Source: Helopsaltes ochotensis (taxonomy: Eukaryota > Chordata > Aves > Passeriformes > Locustellidae). From it: a stretch of 64,000 bases of DNA. Positions 1-14,300 of the stretch are shown piece by piece. The position numbers were made by a program, and so were the translations under genes. The stretch is from the NCBI GenBank assembly GCA_013400155.1, contig VXBM01000232.1:731100-795099 (forward strand), read 5' to 3'. Under the pieces are notes generated by a model that ran no database searches, had not been told where the DNA came from, and worked only from the letters and a program-made list of their open reading frames with translations. Numbering within the stretch: the first letter of the stretch is position 1; the number at the start of each line of letters is the position of its first letter.

Positions 1-3000
1 CAGCATTTTCAATTTTTAATATTCCCCCTAGAAGTATTCTAATCAAAACAAAGACCTCTTGGGTTGTAAACACAAACACACTGCTGATACGCCTGATTTT
101 CTTACTTTAATAGGCTACTAAGGACAGCTCACAGACTACAAGCTGAAAACCCTGACTGAAAAAAATTCTTAAGAGTTTCTCCATTTTCACTTGCAGTTTG
201 TTGCCTTCTACAACCTGAATTATACAGACTGGTTTTTCTACAAACACCTCAGAAAAAGGCAAGCACATGAAAACATGCTTTTTCAACGTGTACTTCTTAA
301 TGATAAATCTGGAGCCTTCCTTTATGGCTGTGAAGTCTCAGACACAGTAGATGCCATACCCCATTACTTTATAAAAGAGGGGAGAAATGCACCTACATCA
401 TTTTCTGATCTTTACTGCTTATACATGGAGCCTTCCTAGCTTCAGAAAGATTTATTGTGTGTCTCAACACATTGGGAATTGGAGACATGAAAAAGCAATA
501 TCAGCCTCAGGACCTCAACAATTGCCACACAGATCATCATCTACTGCCAGGAAAAAAGAGAAAGGAGAGCTCCCATCTTCCCACAGAACCAGCTGATAGA
601 GCCATTCTAGTTGAACTTAGTGGACAGACTAGATATAGACAATTCTATTTTGAAAGATACATTTATTTTATATTGCTATTTTAATTGGACAGGGAGGAAG
701 GAATACTAATACTCTCAAGTAATAATTTTTTACCTAAGCTGTAGGTGTTGTAGCAGCTAGGACAAAGGAATCACAAAGGTCATATCCCCCTAAAACCTTC
801 TCTGAGAAAAAAAGTCACCCAGCTTTGCTCAGTCTGGTAGGGGCAGACTGCAGACCCACTACACACATTTTCCTATAAAAATTGAGTTTTAAAATCCAAA
901 CCAGCTTAGCACTAGGAAAAACCCAGATGCCCACCTGCTTGGCTCAATATTGGCTTATTTTAAAGAAATGCCTTTAATGTACATGATGTAAAATTAACCA
1001 TTATAATCATGAGTTTATTATTCTGCATGGCAAACAAAGCTGTCTTTTATATGGATCCTTTTAGGATCCAGAAAATTAAGCATGTATTTGCAGCTGGGGG
1101 CAGGAGGGCAGGCACTAGACATGCTCTCATCAGCGTTGAAAACCCCAGCAAACCTGATACCATTCATGCCAAAGTCCCTCCTGATGCTTGTTCCAACTTC
1201 AGCTCACCTTATTTTCCACATTCTTGCCCCATCTAATCACCTGCACTCTGCAGACAACAACATCATGGGTTCACACACATGGCTGAAGCCTGACAACTCA
1301 TTTTGTCTTTTAGCTTTCTATTTTTATAGAAACCTGGAACATAGGATTCTAGTATGATGCCACTAGAAGATCTCACTCAATTTAGTTTCCAAATCCTTAC
1401 TTCTACACTTAACATAATTACAAAGTTTCCTTGAAATACTATACACAGTACCCCGTAAGTTCTGATTTCCACTGGTTACACACTCTTTACATGCTGAGAG
1501 ATGCGTTAGGCTTTTAGTGTCCCCTCCTGGGGCCTGAATCACCTAGTCAGCAGGAAGTTCGGGTATCAGCCAAATACTTAACAGCTTTGCAAAACTACTT
1601 GCCAATATTATCTGAGCCAAGAGCTCAAACATTTGTAAAAGTATCAAAAGCTTTAAGGAAACCTTTTCTTTAGAGTTAACCTCCCCAAACAATATAGGGT
1701 GACAGTTAAATGCAGAAATTATCAATCCTAAACTAAAACTGTTTAGTACTATACAGCTCCCCACTTATAAACTAAAAGAAGCAAAATAGGAAGAAAAGAG
1801 GTGACGTAGAACACAATGCTCCTATTTTCTCTGCCAGGACTGCACTCTGAGGCACCACAAAAGGAAGGAGATTAACAGAAAAATATCTGTTCCATAAAAA
1901 GATGTCCTAGCAAACCGTAATGATTTCTTTATTTTGATAACATCTTTTAAATACTCTTATCACAACAAAAACATCTTTGTACACAGAAAACCAAGAGAAC
2001 ATGTGTATTAAAAGTAGTGACTAAGAGTCAGAAATATTTCCAGCATTTTCTTTTGGTTTACCTAGGTTTTCTACAGCTTTCATAGTGGCACAATACATTC
2101 TCACAGCACAGAATATTCTTTTCTTCACATTATTTTTTATTATCTCTGCTGATGTTTAAAAAAAAAAAGGCAGCAAGGTGATACAAACTAGATACAGAAA
2201 GCCCAAATCTGTTGTAGAGTATCCTTCCTTTCTTCATTAATCTGAGTGAGCAGCCTGGCATGTCTTCTTTTACTAAAGTAAAAAAAAAAAAATACAACAC
2301 TTCATATGGTGCTAGTTCAAGACCAGCAATCTTTCTATTCAAGGGATGAAGTACTGTCTTTTCCTACTTACCAGGTTAAGTGACTTCTTCTTCCCTACCA
2401 TTTTTTAATCCGAAAAAAAATAATTCATTTCTTCCTGCTACTCAACTACTCCTTACAAGTTTGAAAAACAAAGCATACATGACAACTTCAAAAGCAACAT
2501 TTTCATTTAGGTTCCTTACTGTGTCCTGAATCTGCGTTTCTTATGTAAATTTAAGTTTTACTACAGTCTGCACAATACACTTCTTTTTACTAGTTAACAG
2601 ACATTAATTTATCCCTTCTCCTGTAGCTTGTTGTAAAAATTGCATATATGTAATTGTAAATAAAGTTAGCTCCAAAGCCTGTTTTATAATCTTGTGAGCT
2701 GCTTGTGTCCCTGAACTCCCATCAGTGCTAAATGGAAAAACTGGCATTTATCACCTCATATGAACAGTTCACCAGGCCTGCCTGCCTTTCATTTCTCTTT
2801 CACTTTCTACTCTTCCAGAAGAGAATATGAAGGCAAAAGTAGGAGTGGCTGCTCAACATGCATCTAATGACATATACAAAAAATAACGTTGTCAGACAGT
2901 CTAATGCTGTCAAGGTGCAGTGACAGCAACGAATACACCTGTCATGCTATCACAAAACTCCACCAATTGAAATATTTGCTCAAAATTCCTTATTACAAGT

Positions 3001-6000
3001 CTTGAAAAGCAAGCAGTTCTGACACCATTATCAGGATTGTCAATTATATTACTCTCAAATGTACTTAAGTGAAGAGTCAACAATACCTTTTTAACTCTTG
3101 CATACAAGTTTCGTGGGTTTTAAACAAGCCTAGTGTTCAAGAGAAGTGCATTTCTTGCAAAGCATTTTAATCTTTATTACAATATTTGAGACATTGTAAT
3201 TGTTTTAAAACATCATAACAGTGAGAAATAGGTTTTAAATAATATAAGTAGTATTTAAACTCCACCAGTTGACATCTCCTTTATTTTCTAACTTTTAAGT
3301 TAGGTCTCTTTGTTGCTCAAACTCCAATTCTTAACGTTTTATTTCTAACACTTCCATTACAACCTTCAATTCCTGCAGTCATGCATGTGACAAGTCTTCC
3401 TGGGGTTTCTAAGATGCTTAAGGACGTGAGAAATTTCAAATTTGTTTTATTTTTCAGATGTTGTGTAAAATAGTTAAGACCTGAAAATGGAGCATTAAAA
3501 AAACAAAAAGGCTTCTATAGCCAAGCAAAGGCAGAACCATCACATCTAATTTTAACTGTTATGCCAGAGAACACTCTGTATCTTTATAAAAAGCTATAGG
3601 GCAGCCTATCTGCCAAATCTGGGCAAACACAATCACATACACTCTGTACAAGTTACCTGACAATGCTGAAGACTTCTCACTGTCCAGTCCCTTCTGATTT
3701 AACAGTCACTCCACAGAAGCAGGGATGTTTAGTGTTACCCTTTGTTTAAAGTATGAAGCACAGGCACTAACAGTGGTGTGAAGAGTTTTAGAGGTGCAGG
3801 GTGAAACACCTCAGCTTTAACTGCCTGAAGCTCCCACACTCACTGTGTCATTGTTTTGCTGCCCATCTGCTCTCTGCAACTCGTAACATTGGGATTCTAT
3901 TTTTTATTGATGGGTGGGAGGGTGGATGGTGTGAATCACCAGCAACAAGGGATAGAAACACAAATTCCAAAACACTGCTTGTCCCTCTTCAGTTTTTTGG
4001 TTCTCAGCTTCCCCACACCAGAATGACCTTCCCAGAATACACAGATATTTCTAAAGACCTGGCAAGCTTTCGGTCTTCCAGAGAAGTATTTCCTAACATT
4101 TCAGTCCTTGCAGGTAATACAGGTGTCTTGTGTGCTAATTTCTGCATCCTAGTCTGCATTCATCATGCCTTCCATCCTGCAATTGTTAATCACTTGCCTT
4201 TTATTCCCTTCTCACTAAGAATTCTCATTTATCAATGCAAGCCTGCATTTACAAACTCCAGTTTTTTGTGGAGGATTATTCTAAGGCACATGGTATACCA
4301 GGCCAACAGTACTTTTAATTTAATGGCTATTAAAGAAAAACAACAAAAACTATATATCTTGATTTTTTTACTCAAATAGTCTCCTTTGGGGAAAAAAATT
4401 AAAATGTAAAAGTATACAACAGTCTTCAGGAGTACTTGAAAGTTACGCCTAGTTATTAACAGTTATGCTTTGCTTTTGTCAGCATTTACCTAACTTGAAT
4501 GACTAAATAATTAGCATTTAAACAATACTTTGAAAAAAAAAAGGCTCTTCAGCTGGTAATATATATATATTAAATGCATATTGAAGACTACATTCATTTT
4601 AGTAGAATAACCTAAGAACTGAAAATAGTATAAAGGAAATTGACTGAGTTCGTAGTTAGACCTATAAATTTGTCTATTTTCACACTAAGTATGCTTTAAA
4701 ATATTCTGTCATATACAATTATGTCATACTTTTAATTTGAAGATGCATTTATAACTTTTAATGTTTTAGAAGCCAACAGAGATACTCCCACACAATGGAG
4801 TCCTTTCAATTAAATTCAATAAGGCTATTCTCATGAATGTTATTAAACATGGGTTTACACATTTGCCAGAAAAAAATCGTATTTTTCTTTTTTGCTACAA
4901 AGCTTCCATTCTCATTAAAAAGGCAACAAAATAGTCATAGTCAGCTATTAAGGCTACCTGTGCAGCCTCCAGCAGTTTCTTAGAATACTTCAATACTGGG
5001 ATATTTAGCAAGCCTAAATACCCATTCTGCATCTTACATTTATTTGATTCTAGAATAGCAATATGCCTACTCAAACTGCAAAACAAGAAGCATATCTGTG
5101 CATTCAGCATGCTTTGAAACCATCACAATTTAAAAACCTGTAGAACATCTCTCCTCTGTTCTCTTTGCTCAGATACAAGACCATGCACATTTCAGTACCA
5201 TGCCAAAGAAAAACTGGCTGTGCTTCAGCCACATCAGATCAAAGCTGTCCAAGGAACTTACAGGCTCTGTAAGTGATGCAAGTGATTTAGCAGATTAGCT
5301 TTCAATTCATCATAGAATCAGCATCCTGGAACCATTAGACAACACTGCACTTCAGGAATTGCCTTTTTATTTACTTATTCACCAAAAGAGTTGAAGAGTT
5401 CCCCAAGCACTTGGTGGCTGGCTTGTAATTTCATAGCACAGCCCAATCTGCCCCCTTTGGGCTCACACTCAGCTAAGCCAAATCACACCAGTTCACAAGT
5501 GCAATTTGTAAGTCCTCACAGACATCTGACTTAACATTTGAAATTGATGACAGATGTTATTTTAACTGTTTCCTTAAGGAAAAACAAATGGTTTGAGCAG
5601 ATTTCAAATGAGGTCTATAAATGAAAGTTGAGGTACATGATGACTGCCAAGACTCCACCATCAAAAATAAACTTGCTTTGCACAGCAAACGGTCTTCCAG
5701 AGAAGCCCGAGAGTACCCATTTCTTCCACTTTTATTGGACATAGGTCAACAAAAAGAACTGTGCTTTATTTACCAGGTCACATTCGTCCACTAATCTGAA
5801 TTGTTCAAAGAACATAAGTGGTAAGAACTGTATTTCAGCAATATATTTGAGGAAAAGAATGCACTACAGGAAACTTTTAAAGTCAAAAGCTTCATCATGA
5901 CAGAAATAATACAGACCTGTGCTGTTTTATAAAGTAATTAAATAATTCAGACACTGCATATTCCAACAGATAATGAAATATGTATCTAAGCAGATTACCA

Positions 6001-9000
6001 GTAAATTAATTTTACTGACCATGAAAAGTGTTTAGATTACAACACTGAAAACTGAAGGGGTATCAGCAAAATTTTTAACAGGATTCAACTCATGTTTGAC
6101 AAAGAAAAATCAGTTCCTGAGAATTCAAGTACTATGGCCTCCAAGTCTGGCAATGAAACAATCCAAACATTCCAAATCGTATAACCACAAGTACAGACAT
6201 ATTAAACCTCCATGAGGAATTGGAATGAAACGACCGAGATGTGTTTGGTAAACCTCTCAATGTATGGAGAAGATAATGTCCCATTTGTCAGCATTCTAAG
6301 TGATCTGAGTTAATTCACTTGGAGGGAAACTGCCCCACACATTACCAATGCTCCATGCAAAACACACTTTTGGACTAAATTCAGAAATGGCAGTGGTTTT
6401 TGTTACATTTCTTTCATATCCATCAAAATAATTTGCACATTATATCCAGCTAAGCAATTACTACAGACAATGATTTCTCTAGTGGCTTCCCACCCCAACT
6501 CCACAGTACTTCCTGAAACTACAGCACATCATTTCCACAGGCACCTATACAATATATATTTATATATACACACATTTCAGCAATCCTTTTACTCCATTCA
6601 ATGCCCCATGACATTTCTCACACAATGAGATAGATTTTGGTATTAAATCACTTTGAAAATCTCTCAGTTTTCAATTTTTGTAGAATTTAGTAGCTAGATT
6701 CTATATCTGCACTGTGCCTTCAGTAGAGGAATAGGATAATGAGCAGGACAAACAGTGGGAAGTACTAAAAAAAAATCAAGAAGTATTTGCTGAAAGCAGG
6801 GTATTTTAACCAAATAAATAGTACATTGGTAATTAAGGAAGCCACATGGTAACTAGTATGAAACACTTCCAGTGAATGCCAGTCTACAAGACTGTCTTAG
6901 AATGAGTTTTTAAGATAATCTAGAAAGCATGTATTGCCCTTCAAAAACCTAATCTTAAAATTTCACAGAAAAGCTCCACCTTTGCTAAACATCCAAAACG
7001 TTAAAGACTGCCACATGTCCAATCACAACCTGAAACTGACATAGACCTCAAATTCTTAGACTCATTACTTCTGCTTTCCTAAAAGCACAGAAATTCCAAC
7101 TCTACACATCTCCCTCCTTATTCTCATTTTAAAGTAAAGGGACGACACTGTCCATTGCAAAGTCTAAATTTCTAATATCATGAAGGAATTCCAAGTGAAT
7201 AGAAATGGTGTAGCAGTAATGGAACCTTATCCAGAGAAGTACTAAAACATCTTTGCTCCTTCTCTCTCCTTTGGCAGAGCTCAGCACCTGACAGACTGTC
7301 CCCGAAAGGAGATGTGATTCCTAATTGTTGCCATTGGAAAACCTGGCTACTTAACATATTCCAAAGCTGGGAATCTAAAAGCCACGATAACGAAATAAAT
7401 CATAAAAATCCCTGGAATCAACTGCCAAGAAAGTAACAACAAAATTTAAATTCCACAATGCTAATTCATCAGACACCTACATGTTCTCATACAAACATTG
7501 GGTATCAATGCTTAGAACCTTCCTTGGACCTCCACAAGTAGTTGACTGCTGCTTTCCAAGGAAACAGGTTGGGGGGTTTTTTACATCTTACATACAAGCA
7601 GTAACAAACCAACACAAATCCATCTCACTTGATTTCAGGAAGACTGTAAAAGATTGTTTCCTTCTATAAAATACTTTACGTCTTTAAAAAGTGACTAAAA
7701 ACAAAACGCTCCAGAAAAACATTTAACTGATGTTTCTGCTTATATGCCTTTGTATTTTCTTAATGTAAAAGTATTACTCAGACAAAGCAGCAGTACACAG
7801 CTCATTCTCAACTATGACCCTCAAAAAGAAATTATAAAGTCATTTTATTTTCAAGTAGATCTTACTCTTTTACCAGGATTTAGTAGAAAATATAAGCTAG
7901 CAAAATATAAATAAATAGAGGCAAGCTCATGATTGCTAAGTACATATGAGATCATTCAAAAACTAAGACTTAAACCACAAAAATATTTTAACACAATCCT
8001 AAACCAAACAAATATATCATAGGTAAGAGGGGTCACATAATAATTTAAAAAAAATCAGTATCAGATTAATATTTCCTAGGTGGATCTTACTAAGATCCTC
8101 CATATAAGTATATCCCAGGCATTAAAAACTATATTAAACAGATATAACAAAATAAAAATATATAATAAACACCCTAACAGATACAGGTGGGGAAACATAT
8201 GTTGTCTTTGGAAGTGATACACAGGCTGGTTGCCTCACCCTCTTTGAGGGGTGAACAACCCACTCTTTTTTCTTAGTCATCCTTCAAAGGTCAGTAACAA
8301 TCATCTTTTTAAAGCAAAAGAAAAAATATCACCTTGAGCATGCTTATACAAGAACACACACACTGAGTAGATAATTCTACCACATATTTGACATTCTAAA
8401 ATGCTTGAATGTGGGTTTTTTTGGTATTTGGCTGCTAATATTATGGCCCACATCTTTCTACAGCCTTCAGGGCAGGCAAGGAATAGCAGGAGGAACTGGC
8501 ATGGACACTACCATCCACCAGAATTTGACTACCAGTACATTAGAGGAGTTGAAGAACACCCACAAGATAAGATGTGGTGAGATGGGTCTCCTCCAAATGC
8601 CAGCAAACCACAAGAGAAAGGATAATGAGTATAATGAGGCACCCAGACCCAGAAACAAGAAATTTCTCAGTTCTTAACTGGAAGACCTACCCCACCCCAG
8701 GTGTACTCATAAAACACAGCATGGGGTTTCTCATAGTTCAAATGTGTAGTTTAAACCTGAGCTGGACAGTCATAAACCCCAGGGACTGCTCTTATCTCAA
8801 TTTGCCCTTGGAAGAAGAAATTATGTTCCCTTCACTCACTGGACTGAAAGCCTCTCCTTCCTCCCAGATGCCTCTAGGAAAAGTGAAAATGCTAACTCAC
8901 CTTGATACCTTTGAAAGCCATTTTACACAGAGGTTTCAAACAAACAAACAAACACAGTAGTAAAAATGCTTCCTTTAAGGCACTGAGATGTGGAGTTACT

Positions 9001-9190
9001 TTCACACACAGCCTTTAACACAGTCACCGATGAAGCCAAGGCTTGGACTTTAAGTTTCTTCCATCAAGAAACTAACAAAGCTTTTCCCATAGAAACATTC
9101 CTTAAGGGAACTGTATATACCATTACACACTCCATGTGTGCAGAAATAGACCCTTTTTTTAAAAAGGGCCCTTTTCCTCCTCCTATTCGG
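1..9190. other. AT-rich non-coding stretch, no gene recognised
   Basis: About 9 kb of AT-rich sequence with stops in all frames and only short chance ORFs. I see no exon with recognisable protein similarity, no RNA gene and no intact mobile element. Minor features are an AT dinucleotide run near 4559-4570 and a short CAAA repeat at about 8938-8955. If the CpG islands to the right are ERC2 promoters on the - strand, this is ERC2 intron 1; that is inference from conserved gene order only. Confidence 0.6.
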
Positions 9191-9199
9191 GGAAAGGAA

Positions 9200-10095
9200 C
9201 CAACAAAGAATGCATGGCTCCAGCAGATGCAATCGTGAGGGGACTGCGCCTGAGGGACCTTCGCCTTCTTTGCTGCTGGTGGGGTTTTATGGCTGGTGGT
9301 TTGTTCACCCGAGCTGTGGGAGCGTCCGCCATCCCCCGCCCTTCCATGGGGAGAGTCCAAGGCCGTGCCCCCGGCAGAGGGACTGGTCAGGGGTCCCCGT
9401 GGGGACGTGCAGCCCGCTGACACAGCCGCCTGCGCGGAGCCGGGCCGGGGAGGCGGCCGGGCTCCCTTCAGCCCTCGCTGCCCAGCAGGAAGGTTGGGAT
9501 GGCAGCACGCGATGTTTCCCTCCCCACCGGGGCTGGGAACGGGCCGCAGGAGGGCTCTCCCCGCGGCCCCAATCCAGGCTGTGGAGCTCTGCAATTCCCG
9601 GGGGAGGGAGGAAGGGAGGAGAGCAGTAGCGCATCTCCAGCATCTCCCCTCAGGGCAGGGCGGCGGGGCTGACATGGGGGATCTGCTCCGTCCTCGGCTC
9701 GGCCACGGGGAAACCAAGTGTCAGGGGCGAAGCGACTCGATGGAGGGGAACCTCCCTCCCTTCCCCGCCCTCCGAGGAGGGGGAGCCGGAGCGGGGCCTG
9801 CGCCTGGTGCGGCTGCCGGGAAGGGGCCGCGTTCGAGGCGGCCGCCCTGGACACGCACGTGGGGCTGGGGGTACGGGGATGGAAATAAAAACAAATCCCT
9901 AACGGACAACAGCTAAGTGGAACCACCGATTTAGAAAGCCGACCAGAAAACTAACCCTGACAAGTAGGATTTGCCCTCCCCTTGGCTGCACTTATTGGCC
10001 GCGCTCGTGTGCAACGAGATTGTGTCTGCCAATGCCAGTGGTCGGCCGGTGTGTCCATCACCACGGAAAGAGCAATTCGCCGCTAAGGGAGTAGA
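9200..10095. promoter_or_regulatory. CpG island A, candidate promoter
   Basis: GC content and CpG density rise abruptly from the AT-rich flanks, strongest at 9230-9880, with a weaker extension around 9990-10090 that includes a TTGGC/GCCAA-type pair near 9996-10055. Long ORFs occur here on both strands, as expected of GC-rich DNA, and none resembles a known protein. An island of this size in a bird genome normally marks a promoter. Neighbouring gene order suggests ERC2 (- strand) as the candidate owner, but no coding exon supports this. Confidence 0.6.
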
Positions 10096-10924
10096 TTCCC
10101 ATCCATCCATCACAAGGCTTAGCAGGTAGCCGCCTAGAAATCAATTACACACTCATAAAAAAAAAAAATAAAAAAAATAAAAAATCCTTCTCCATCAAAT
10201 TACTATTGTAGTGCTCCCAGAAGAAAATATGTATGTATCCTTTGTGAACATAGGCGTGGGTTTCATCACATGCATCACATCCATCACTTGTCCAGCCTAA
10301 AATGATCTTTTCTTTAAAAAATTTAAACCAAGCACCATAAATAAGGGGATTCCAGTCAGTATTCATTAATTATATAACTGATAAATAATATCCTGTTAGC
10401 ATCTGTTTCCATTTGCCAGCCACAAGAAGGGAACAGAAATCTCTCACCTTTTTCTTGACACGGTTTTTAAAACATCAAACATTATCCATTATTTAGTTAT
10501 AAAGCTAGGAATTTCCAAAGCTCATCAAACCTATTCTAGAAAACTTTACCAACAACATTTTTAAACATTAGGCACAACAAAGAAAAAAAAATTTAGAGTC
10601 CTATGGCTGCTTTTAATAGAAATTGCAAGAGAGATTTCTGGTTGACGATTCTATAGGGAGAGGCACAGTTACCAGAATAAGATGAGCACTTGGTCCCATT
10701 TATTACAATGTATTTCCAAAGCAATATAAAAAGCCTATTCTGCAAATTCATCTCCAGATTCAGCTACCAGACAATCGTAAAAAGCAATATACAGCATTTC
10801 CTTAATCACAGTAAATTTACAGTCATGTATCCCAGCCATATTCTTGTTTAAGCTTCTCACCTTTCAAATCATTGCATCTGCCTTTCGTCCTCACGCGGAT
10901 TTTACAACATCACGTTTAGCAGGC

Positions 10925-11174
10925 ATCCCATTTGCGCGGAGGAGGGAGTCAGCAGGGAGAGTCGGAGCCGCGGAATACCTGCGAGGGGGTGAAGAGAAGG
11001 AACCTGCTGCATTCGGGGGAGGCTCGTGTGCCCCTGTCCCTCGTCTTTCCGCCCCTCAGCGAGTCTCCCTCAGTCAGCTGCGAGCCCGGCAGTCTGGGTT
11101 GCCAGTCCCTGACTCAACATTCCCAGCATTCCCGAGGAGCCGGGGCTCCAGCGGCGCGGCTCGGAGCCGCCGGG

Positions 11175-11205
<31 letters not shown>

Positions 11206-11300
11206 CACGCACCGCAGCCCGTGATTCCTGCGAGCGTCTGGCTCTGGCCATTCATCGCCAGCCCACGGGTTCCAGTCCCCACCCAGAGAACGGCTGCAAG
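10925..11300. promoter_or_regulatory. CpG island B, candidate promoter / 5' exon
   Basis: This second GC- and CpG-rich block, about 0.8 kb right of island A, contains a run of nine CAG triplets (CTG on the - strand). On the - strand a good donor-like sequence (CGCAG followed by gtattc) lies at 10979, so a non-coding first exon of roughly 11300 down to 10979 is possible. ERC2, which lies divergently beside CCDC66 in other amniotes, is the candidate gene. Transcript evidence is needed; the sequence alone shows only an island and a possible donor. Confidence 0.5.
11177..11203 (+). repeat. (CAG)9 triplet repeat
   Basis: Nine uninterrupted CAG units followed by CAC, inside CpG island B. In one + frame it reads poly-Gln and in another poly-Ser, but no supported coding exon contains it, so it is best treated as a GC-rich promoter or UTR microsatellite. 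Confidence 0.9.
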
Positions 11301-14300
11301 TGTGTTACTCATTGTGAAACAGCCTAAAAATACACCTATGTCTGCGTAAAGCTGCAGAGGCTAAATTGCTTTCTCGCCCCTGTTCATCAAAGGCCAGAAG
11401 TGTTCAAAGGCAGGTGCTTCAGAACATGATGTATAAAAATCCATTGCTATATGCGTGCATTCACATAAACAGAAAAAAACCCCCAGAAATCTGAATCTGT
11501 GTTTTGGCTTAAGTGTAAAAGAAGTTAAGATGACATCCATATTTATTTGGTTTATTTTTTTCAAAAGCAATATGCAGGGGATAAAAAACCCCAAATTAGC
11601 TGCTATGCAAAGCCTGAAAGCCTTTTTCATAACAAAACTGCAAACTACATTAAAATTATTCCTGAGATTTTATTGTTTTTTATTAAGGGGAGTGAGAGAA
11701 ACTTCTATAAACATCAGTGGCTTCTCATCCTAAGAACAGAGGGCTTATTCCTCTTCTATTTTTCCCTCTTCTCAATTTTTTTTTTAGTTTAATCATTCTG
11801 TATATAATTATAAGTGATCATCTTTGGTCTTTAGCTTCAATGCATCTTCATACCTTACCCTACACAATTTACAAACATATTTTATGTGTCTCCTCCTGAT
11901 CTCATTGCAGTCACATTGATTTTGAGAACCACTTCAGATCTGTAGCTGCTTTAATGTAATCTCTGTTTTATTTCTCTCTTGCCCACATATGCACCTATAA
12001 ATGTCACTATTAAACATTATTGAGAAGAACTTTTATGGATATACTGTTAAAAACTGCATCAAATCAAATTGATTTCAACCAATCATGTTTAAAATTAGCA
12101 TAATCCCTTTATTGCTGTATCTCAATTTTCCAAATACCATTGGAATACTTGGCTGTCACTGATATTTATTTGGAGATGCTAGAATGCCATTCCCAGCAGG
12201 AGCATAGCAGGTTTGTATTTCCCCAAGAAAGGGACACACCCTTACAGTACCCACCTACCTTAGCTATAATTGCAATAGAGGACAAATACTTTTTCTGAGT
12301 TCAAAGTCATGGAATAACCATGATTAAAAATGCAAACTTCAATCCTTTTGAACTTGCATACTTATTTGAAGACATTTCTGTTCAAATAGCTTCAAAACCA
12401 TGAAAAATATGGACAGAGAAAATCTGTTCCTGGAGAAACTGACAAGAAGGGACATGGTTTTGTATACAAATAATTTCACTTGACCTGGAAAGCAAACTGT
12501 TCCCCAAAAGTTTTCAAGTCTGCATCTGTAAGAAAGTGGATAAGCACTACAAAATGTGGGTCACTACAGTGAATGCTTTAGAGCTCAAGAAGAGTCCATT
12601 TTCAGCTTAGCCCTTAATTTGGATTCAGTGTGAAATAAGAATCTCTTAGAGACCTGTCTCAATATTGCTAAATCCAATTCTGTCTCAGTACAGTTAATAA
12701 TGACAGGACTTTTGTTCTAAGTGGTGTCAGCTGCTGACAGTTTTTTAAACATGTCACACCATTCCTCTCTATATGAAAAAGCAAGGAACATCAGGTCCTG
12801 CCTTATCTTTTTTGTGACTCATTCACTGACAAAGACTGAGGGCCTTGTGATAGCCAGCAAATCCAGAAGCATCCTGACAGGGGACCAGTAGCCTAAGAAT
12901 CTTCTTTCCAAGGAATAATCACGGTGGGAAGACAGAGTTGCCATACGGCTGCAGCAATACTGCAACGAATTAAGCTTGCTATCATACAATAAACTTTGTA
13001 GCAGAGTTCATCTGCTACATCTCAGAGCAGCAGACCCTCTGCAGGGGACTGTCAGCATTACCAAAGAACAGAATATACCCACCATGTATAAGACCATTGG
13101 AGAGCTTTGTGGAAAAAATATTTTGCCAAATTTTACTCAAAAAGACTTGCTAGAAAAATATGCAGTTCAAGAGAGAACAGGAAAAAGGTAATCAGAATTC
13201 TACAGCTAATCTACTTATTGTATTAGTAGAAACAACATTCATGCAAAGAACCTCAGGGTCACATAATCCAAACCCTTCAGTAATATTCATTCCTTACGTT
13301 CAAGACAATGCTGGAATCCAAACCCAAAGGGTAGGAAAACAACAATTGTGTCCTTAAGGCTGACTTCTTTGTAGCTGATAAAAGTTCTCATTTCAGTCTA
13401 ATCACAGGACCATCTGTGTTGTCCTTGGTACCATGCTGCAGGTGGGTGCCATTAAGCACAAAAAGAGCCAGATCATATGAGTAAACTACCACTTCTTTTT
13501 TCTTTTGTTTATTATAAGAGGTTCCCATTAACTACCAGACATATCTTTCAGCCAACTGTTAGACTAAAGCAGTCTGTTGTAAAACTTAAGCCATTATTTA
13601 TATTATAATGTGCCATGTGATGCTATATCTAATGTTTGCACTTGTCAACAGTTTCTATCTTCAAATAGATTTTTGGCTAGTAGACTTCAGTTTATTTTTT
13701 TTCTACCTTAAAAATGCATTATATTCGCGGTTCCTTCTGCTTTCACATCAGGAGCTGTGGAAACCCTACTGAAATTAATGGCAATTTTTTTTTTCAATTA
13801 GCCCAAATTAAGGCCCTAACCAAGTAAAGTAAATATGAAATACAGATTTTCAAGTCTCTTATTTTCCTCCATCTATGCTATACTGATTTTGGAAACAGAA
13901 AAGTATAAAACATACTTATTACAACCATTCTGTTAACTTATTTTAAGTATAAATAATTCAAAATAACATAATGTATAATGTTACTTCCTGTATTCAATTC
14001 CTGTGCATCCCTTCATCTTTACTTTTTTTTTCCTTCTCTTTTCCACCTGTGATACTAAGACTTCAGCAGCAGCTAGATCCCTTTCATGTTTTGGTGAAGA
14101 TGGATGTTATTTAGTGCTTAATTTCTTTTAAAACAAAATACTAATTAGAAGCTTGATCCTGGCTGAACAATTCCTAGCAAGCAACTGTAGGCGTGTGCTT
14201 TAAAAACACAGGAAAATGTAGTTCAGCTTTAGTCATTGAACCTGGCTCCGCTCTATTCCTCTGTGCTTCCCTAGTGCTACTTGATTTACACGGAAGGTTA

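Noticed and set aside
3801..4379. Longest intergenic ORF (192 codons, + strand)
   Set aside because: It opens with GTG; the first ATG is at 4023, leaving 118 codons. Composition is that of AT-rich non-coding DNA, no family is recognised, and there is no promoter island or poly(A) context.
5305..5345. Possible CR1 LINE remnant (CATAGAATCA at 5311)
   Set aside because: A single 10-base match to the CR1 tail motif is not enough; the surrounding sequence does not continue as CR1.
9064..9926. Several overlapping Pro/Gly/Arg-rich ORFs on both strands in CpG island A
   Set aside because: Overlapping long ORFs in several frames are expected where GC content removes stop codons; none has recognisable domains.
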